Of a stretch of 12,343 nt of DNA, positions 8,667-12,343 are shown piece after piece. The translations under genes were made by a program, and so were the position numbers. The notes beneath the pieces are model-generated. The model saw only the letters and a list, made by a program, of their open reading frames with translations, did not search any database and had not been told where the DNA came from. The first letter of the stretch is position 1; each line of letters opens with the position of its first letter. The stretch is from Ignavibacteria bacterium UBA4661 (lineage in GTDB: Bacteria; Bacteroidota; Ignavibacteria; Kapaibacteriales; UBA4661): positions 1 through 12,343 of the forward strand of contig DHLT01000087.1 of NCBI GenBank assembly GCA_002405405.1, read 5' to 3'.

Positions 8667-9992
8667 ATGAAATATACCCAGCATTACAGCGAAACACTCC
8701 GTTTGGCTTTTCCTGTTATGGTAGTACAGGCAGGGCAAATGCTCGTACAAGTTGTGGATGCAATGATCGCCGGACGACTTGGTACAAATGAACTTGCCGC
8801 AGCTTCGTTTGCACATAATCTCTTTAGCATCGGCTTTGTCTTTGCTCTTGGTTTTACCGGTGCTCTGACCCCATTAGTTGGTGAAGCCGCCGGTGCAAAT
8901 AATCACGAACGTATCGGCTATTGGATGCGCAATGCTGTGCGTACCAATACACTCTTTGTCGCCGTGCTATGCTTGATTATGGCTATTGTGGCATGGTGTA
9001 TGCCATACATGGGACAGGAACCGCAAGTTGTCGCTCTTGCACAACCCTATTTCCTCATTTTTGTTGCCTCGTTACCATTCTTTATGGTGTTCTACACGGG
9101 CAAACAATTCGCTGAAGGACTATCTAATACCAAAGCGGCAATGCGCATTACTGTTTGGACGAATATTTTGAATGTGGGTTTGAGTTATGGCTTGGCGCAT
9201 GGTTCTTTGGGCTTACCGCGTCTCGGAGTTAATGGCATTGCTATCGGTTCGCTTTTAGCACGAGGTGGTGCCGGCATACTCCTGTGGTGGTCATTGCGGC
9301 GCGATAAGCAATTATCCGACATCATGCGTCATTTTGGTTCTGCGAAACCGGATAGAGCAGGTATGCGACGACTCACACAACTTGGCTTACCTATTGCCGC
9401 GCAACATCTCACTGAAGTCACTGCTTTTGCACTCGGTGCCGTAATGATGGGCTGGCTGGGCGCACCCATGCAGGCGGCTCATCAAATTGCGATCGGACTT
9501 GCAAGTTTGACGTTTATGATGTGCGCGGGCGTAGGCTCTGCAGCAACTATTCGTATCAGCACCTTACGTGGGCAACAGCAATATGGCGCATTGTATTCTG
9601 CGGGTATTGCTTCTTTTGTCATTGTCATCAGCATGATGCTTTGTGCCGCCGGTGCTTTTGTAATAGGCAAGGATATTCTCGGTCTGCTTTATACCAATGA
9701 TCCTCTCGTACTCTATAATGTTGCCGGACTTTTTTTGGTAGCGGCAGTTTTTCAAATTTTTGATGGGCAACAAGTTGCCGCCCTTGGCGCACTCAAAGGA
9801 CTTGCTGATGTACGTATCCCTACGATTGTTACCTTCGTGGCCTATGTGGTCATCGCTATTCCTACCAGCTATGTCCTTGGCTTTGTTGTTGGGTGGCATG
9901 GCATAGGTGTATGGCTTGGGTATGTTGCAGGGCTTGCTGTATCAGCGGTGTTACTCACGGTACGCTTTCTTGCTTTGACACGCACGCGATAG
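8667..9992 (+). CDS. MATE family efflux transporter (NorM-like)
   Basis: This encodes 441 residues with about 12 hydrophobic segments in two similar halves, the usual MATE build. MATE proteins export drugs and organic cations in exchange for Na+ or H+ at the inner membrane. Seen: an opening LRLAFPVMVVQAGQMLVQVV followed by DAMIAGRLGTNELAAASFA, the first-half motif with the functional Asp/Gly region; NILNVGLSYGLAHGSLG and LGVNGIAIGS in the middle; and MGWLGAPMQAAHQIAIGLAS plus GVGSAATIRIS at the start of the second half. The substrate cannot be read from the sequence. The frame stays open upstream to 8601, but that would overlap purA; the ATG at 8667 gives the family N-terminus and a 10-base gap, although no Shine-Dalgarno site is seen. 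It is likely cotranscribed with purA and with menA, whose start is 36 bases downstream. Confidence 0.93.
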   Translation: MKYTQHYSETLRLAFPVMVVQAGQMLVQVVDAMIAGRLGTNELAAASFAHNLFSIGFVFALGFTGALTPLVGEAAGANNHERIGYWMRNAVRTNTLFVAVLCLIMAIVAWCMPYMGQEPQVVALAQPYFLIFVASLPFFMVFYTGKQFAEGLSNTKAAMRITVWTNILNVGLSYGLAHGSLGLPRLGVNGIAIGSLLARGGAGILLWWSLRRDKQLSDIMRHFGSAKPDRAGMRRLTQLGLPIAAQHLTEVTAFALGAVMMGWLGAPMQAAHQIAIGLASLTFMMCAGVGSAATIRISTLRGQQQYGALYSAGIASFVIVISMMLCAAGAFVIGKDILGLLYTNDPLVLYNVAGLFLVAAVFQIFDGQQVAALGALKGLADVRIPTIVTFVAYVVIAIPTSYVLGFVVGWHGIGVWLGYVAGLAVSAVLLTVRFLALTRTR

Positions 9993-10028
9993 ATCACTTA
10001 CTTTGTTACACATATTGGTTGGCGGTAT

Positions 10029-10913
10029 ATGACTGCATCGCTCTGGTTTGCTTCGACGCGCCCTAAAACACTGCCTGCGGCGGTAGTACCTGTTCTTTTA
10101 GGTTCTGCCAGCGCATGGTATCATGGGGAATTTTTGTGGTGGGTTGCCTTTGTTGCGTGTGTATGTTCACTACTCATTCAAATTATCACCAATTTTGTGA
10201 ACCAAGTGTTCGACTTTCGCAAAGGTGCCGACACTGAAGCCCGCGTAGGCCCGATGAATCCCGTTGCAATAGGGTTAATTTCCGACCGCTTCATGCTTCG
10301 CGTGGCAATGGCTTTGACTCTACTCACCTTTTGTTTGGGATTACTGCTCGTGTGGCGAGGTGGCATTCCCATTTTGGCAATTGGTATCGTATCATTAGTC
10401 TGCGCGTATTTGTACACGGCAGGTCCTGCACCGCTTGCATACAAGGGTTTAGGTGATGTGTTTGTATTCATCTTTTTTGGTATTGTTGCTGTCTGCGGAA
10501 CGCACTATGCACATACTTTGACTTTATCGTGGGATGTCCTTTGGCTTTCCTTTGCACCCGGGGCAATTTCTTGTAATATCTTAACCGTAAATAATATCCG
10601 CGATGCTGAAACCGATGTCCTTGCTAACAAGCGAACGATTCCCGTGCGTTTTGGAGTGGATTTCGGAAAAGCATTGTATGGAGTCATGATGCTTCTTGCT
10701 TTTGCTGTTCCCTTCGGCTTAGCTCTTTGGGGAATGCACCCTATCGTGTGTTTAGTGTGGGGGTTGGCACCCAATGCTCGCGCGCTTTATCAACAAGTAC
10801 ATACTCTTCAAGGACCGTCCCTCAATCCTGTACTTGCCGATACCGGTAAACTTCTCGCTCAGTATGGTATTGTCCTCACCATCTTGATTGTTGTTGCAGG
10901 GTGGATGCGATGA
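10029..10913 (+). CDS. menA: 1,4-dihydroxy-2-naphthoate polyprenyltransferase (menaquinone synthesis)
   Basis: The product is 294 residues, a UbiA-family integral membrane enzyme with about eight to nine hydrophobic segments. MenA attaches a polyprenyl chain to 1,4-dihydroxy-2-naphthoate to form demethylmenaquinone in the inner membrane. Seen: the N-terminal ASTRPKTLPAAVVPVLLG typical of MenA; the first prenyl-diphosphate site NQVFDFRKGADT (58-69; Asn58, Asp62, Asp68); YTAGPAPLAYKGLGDVFVFI followed by FFG, a strong MenA signature that separates it from UbiA; and the second Asp-rich site NNIRDAETDVLANKRTIPVR. All Mg-binding acidic residues are present. The first motif has Gln59 where E. coli MenA has Asp (NDY.D). 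Its presence indicates respiration with menaquinone. It is the last gene in the purA group; no simple terminator follows, only the repeat-rich region. Confidence 0.93.
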   Translation: MTASLWFASTRPKTLPAAVVPVLLGSASAWYHGEFLWWVAFVACVCSLLIQIITNFVNQVFDFRKGADTEARVGPMNPVAIGLISDRFMLRVAMALTLLTFCLGLLLVWRGGIPILAIGIVSLVCAYLYTAGPAPLAYKGLGDVFVFIFFGIVAVCGTHYAHTLTLSWDVLWLSFAPGAISCNILTVNNIRDAETDVLANKRTIPVRFGVDFGKALYGVMMLLAFAVPFGLALWGMHPIVCLVWGLAPNARALYQQVHTLQGPSLNPVLADTGKLLAQYGIVLTILIVVAGWMR

Positions 10914-10967
10914 ATGTAGATTTTTTGATTCGGTTGTTTTAACCCGTTCGCTGAGCCTGCGCCGCCT

Positions 10968-11023
10968 TGAGCTTGTCGAAAGGTCGAAGCGCGGTGAGAG
11001 ATTGCCGTACTTCGACAAGCTCA
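10968..11023. repeat. Inverted repeat TGAGCTTGTCGAA / TTCGACAAGCTCA
   Basis: Arms at 10968-10980 and 11011-11023 are exact 13-base reverse complements, separated by 30 bases. A degenerate third copy, TGAGCTTACCGAA, occurs at 11281-11293. From memory, very similar sequences are scattered between genes in many bacterial genomes, so this is probably a dispersed palindromic element. It might also act as a transcription stop for menA, but no T-tract follows. Confidence 0.8.
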
Positions 11024-11071
11024 GCACAGTGCGCTCATTGCATTCCGCTCGCAGTGACGATAGTTGCTTAT

Positions 11072-11090
11072 GGGCGAATGCAATTCGCCC
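11072..11090. repeat. Palindrome GGGCGAAT-GCA-ATTCGCCC
   Basis: Two 8-base arms (11072-11079 and 11083-11090) are perfect reverse complements around a 3-base centre. Followed by CTACG, the whole has the look of a dispersed intergenic palindrome rather than a single operator. No gene start is close enough to suggest a regulatory role. Confidence 0.7.
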
Positions 11091-11108
11091 CTACGAATTT
11101 TCGTTGAA

Positions 11109-11235
11109 CTTGACCCGCAATCCCACCGCCTGTGCTTGTTGGTGTGGTGTCATTGCGAGCGAAGCGCGGCAATCTGCATGATGTGGTTTTCAATTGAGAG
11201 CAGGGCATTGAGAGTTGCGGGTCAAGCCCCCGCAA
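11109..11235. repeat. Inverted pair enclosing a TCATTGCGAGCG element
   Basis: CTTGACCCGCAA (11109-11120) and TTGCGGGTCAAG (11215-11226) are exact 12-base reverse complements about 94 bases apart. Between them, at 11150-11175, lies a TCATTGCGAGCGAAGCG-type sequence whose ATTGC and GCAAT ends can pair. The right arm also forms its own hairpin: TTGCGGG (11215-11221) with CCCGCAA (11229-11235) around a 7-base loop. The flanked arrangement resembles a small non-autonomous element, but no target duplication was identified. Confidence 0.6.
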
Positions 11236-11264
11236 TGACGAAAAAAACAAAAACAGGTTGCAGA

Positions 11265-11306
11265 GGCGAACCACTTGCCTTGAGCTTACCGAAGGGTGTG
11301 TTCGCC
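11265..11306. repeat. Hairpin-forming element with degenerate TGAGCTTGTCGAA core
   Basis: GGCGAAC (11265-11271) and GTTCGCC (11300-11306) are exact reverse complements. The loop contains the degenerate copy TGAGCTTACCGAA. The nesting of one repeat family inside another hairpin suggests a composite dispersed element. Confidence 0.5.
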
Positions 11307-11420
11307 CGATGTAAAAATGGTCTCGAACACAACCACCTTCTATCACCATATCAACACACACATCTTTGTTCTTGGATAATGAAATGTGCTGTGGTAGTTT
11401 CCCGAATAGTAAGCAGTGAT

Positions 11421-11470
11421 GTTTCCTCTCGATTCGTTTCCTCTCGATTCGTTTCCTCTCGATTCGTTTC
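11421..11470 (+). repeat. Tandem repeat of GTTTCCTCTCGATTC, three copies and a third
   Basis: The 15-base unit is repeated exactly at 11421-11435, 11436-11450 and 11451-11465, followed by GTTTC. It ends 70 bases before the start of the NHL-repeat gene. The copies are identical, which points to recent expansion or selection. Its short, spacer-less build excludes a CRISPR array. It could be a variable-number tract affecting spacing in the upstream region of the NHL gene. Confidence 0.95.
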
Positions 11471-11483
11471 ACCCCAAATAAAC

Positions 11484-11497
11484 ACAATTATCATTGT
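11484..11497. promoter_or_regulatory. Small palindrome ACAAT-TATC-ATTGT upstream of the NHL gene
   Basis: A perfect 5-base inverted repeat around a 4-base centre lies 44 bases before the start codon of the NHL-repeat gene. It could be an operator half-site pair, but such short palindromes in AT-rich DNA arise readily by chance. Confidence 0.2.
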
Positions 11498-11540
11498 CAT
11501 TTTTCTCGTAAGCTTTTTTCCACAACACAAGGACAGCCCT

Positions 11541-12343
11541 ATGCACACTACTACTGTACATCGCAAGATTCAAACCTCACCCTCGCTCCTGCTCCTCGCA
11601 CTGCTCATCGTACTTGCACCATGGCAACTCATTGCCCAAAACCCAACGACAGGCATGTCTGCAACCAGTGTGCTGGGGCAAGCAAACTTTACATCGGGCG
11701 CGGAAAATGCCGGTGGTACAGTTACGGCGACAAGTCTGCGAAATCCCCGAGGTCTCGCTATCGATCCTGCTACCGGCAAAGTGTTTCTCGCAGATTATCG
11801 TAACAACCGTGTACTACGTTATACATCTGCACAGGCACTGCAAACAAACGGCTCTGCTGAAGCTGTTTTCGGTCAGCCAAATATGACATCAAGCACTGGA
11901 AATAATGGCGGTATTTCTGCGAGTACATTGAGTGGTCCTACCTGTGTAGCGATAGATGGTTTAGGAAATCTCTATGTTGCGGATGCCTCTAACAACCGTA
12001 TCCTGCGGTATGCGAATGCGGCAACGGCGGTAAGCGGCACGGCGGCAACGGTGGTCTTCGGTCAGCCAAACATGACATCCAATACAGCGAATAATGGCGG
12101 ACTCTCAGCCAGTACTCTAGATTTTCCTCCTGAGATAGCAATCGATAATGCGGGTAATCTCTATGTAACAGATTATAATAACAACCGTGTCCTGCGTATT
12201 GCCAATGCCTCGACCACTAATGCTAATGCCGCACCCGCCCAAGCCGTCTTCGGTCTGCCAAACATGACATCGAATACAGAAAATATTGGAGGGCTATCTG
12301 CAAGTACACTGACTCGTCCATTCGCTATATATAGATCGGTATC
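11541..12343 (+). CDS. Secreted NHL-repeat (beta-propeller) protein, C-terminus beyond the window
   Basis: An ATG at 11541 with AAGGA 7 bases upstream opens a frame to the right edge (267 complete codons). Seen: a signal peptide (basic residues 7-9, hydrophobic 16-27, likely cut after LIA, before Gln33), then units beginning at residues 44, 109, 172 and 236, periods of 63-65. Each unit has V(F/L)GQ.N.TS, GG..(S/T)A(S/T).L, (L/V/I)AID, then GNLYV.D..NNR(V/I)LR, the NHL blade signature. This makes a propeller-like extracellular or surface protein, probably for binding. In Bacteroidota such proteins often end in a type IX secretion tag, not visible here. At the fourth unit the expected AID reads AIY at a (TA)4 tract, a possible frame break. 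It sits alone after the repeat-rich region. No enzymatic role can be assigned. Confidence 0.85.
   Translation, partial: MHTTTVHRKIQTSPSLLLLALLIVLAPWQLIAQNPTTGMSATSVLGQANFTSGAENAGGTVTATSLRNPRGLAIDPATGKVFLADYRNNRVLRYTSAQALQTNGSAEAVFGQPNMTSSTGNNGGISASTLSGPTCVAIDGLGNLYVADASNNRILRYANAATAVSGTAATVVFGQPNMTSNTANNGGLSASTLDFPPEIAIDNAGNLYVTDYNNNRVLRIANASTTNANAAPAQAVFGLPNMTSNTENIGGLSASTLTRPFAIYRSV
11670..12343 (+). repeat. Four NHL-type coding repeats of about 192 bases
   Basis: Units start at 11670, 11865, 12054 and 12246, with the last incomplete. The second to fourth share DNA stretches such as GCCAAACATGACATC (or one-base variants) at the same point in each unit. Similarity is highest at VFGQPNMTSNT and GNLYV, lower between them. 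The pattern indicates internal duplication of a 63-65-codon module. Confidence 0.85.

Larger units (their letters stand above)
10914..11540. other. Repeat-rich intergenic region without genes
   Basis: This 627-base stretch separates menA from the NHL-repeat gene. No ORF here shows coding character: the open frames are short and made partly of the repeats themselves. It contains at least four kinds of repeat-like sequence, listed separately: a 13-base inverted pair, a palindrome built on GGGCGAAT, an inverted pair enclosing a TCATTGCGAGCG element, and a 15-base tandem repeat. This mixed build is common where mobile or accessory DNA joins a conserved backbone. Confidence 0.75.

Noticed and set aside
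11421..11470. CRISPR-like array
   Set aside because: The 15-base units are directly adjacent with no spacers and only about three copies; there are no cas genes.

Overview
The window looks like chromosomal DNA from a Bacteroidota/Chlorobiota-type bacterium, possibly near Ignavibacteria or Kapabacteria. This placement is inferred from gene content: separate secD and secF, an RsbW/STAS switch pair, a menaquinone gene, a large secreted NHL-repeat protein, and mixed use of Shine-Dalgarno sites. No rRNA or marker phylogeny is available. Nearly all of the DNA holds housekeeping genes. The accessory part is the right-hand 1.4 kb.

Left arm (1-3353, all minus strand, read from right to left): an RsbW-like anti-sigma kinase, a family 9 glycosyltransferase, a YqgE/AlgH protein, a DUF3052-like protein, and a nitronate monooxygenase that runs off the left edge. 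Gaps are short, so they may form one operon. The nitronate monooxygenase has no stop codon inside the window and is easy to miss, but its reading frame is clear.

Divergent centre (3354-3753): about 400 bases without a convincing gene, holding candidate promoters for both directions.

Right arm (3754-7298, plus strand): secD (GTG start with a strong ribosome binding site), secF and a STAS anti-sigma antagonist, closed by a hairpin and T-tract terminator. The two halves of a partner-switching module (kinase and STAS protein) therefore sit on opposite sides of secDF in divergent transcripts.

Second plus-strand group (7382-10913): purA, a MATE-family exporter and menA, with 10 and 36 bases between them. 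It covers AMP synthesis, export and menaquinone synthesis.

Accessory end (10914-12343): 627 bases without a gene, packed with several inverted and palindromic repeats and a 15-base unit repeated three times. These lead into a secreted NHL-repeat (beta-propeller) protein that is cut off at the right edge. Near that edge the repeat pattern appears to break in frame at a (TA)4 tract. I see no clearly new biological system. The most interesting signals are the split partner-switching pair around secDF, the Lys/Asp/Ser/Thr repeat inserted in SecD, and the repeat-rich region with a possible frame break in the NHL gene.
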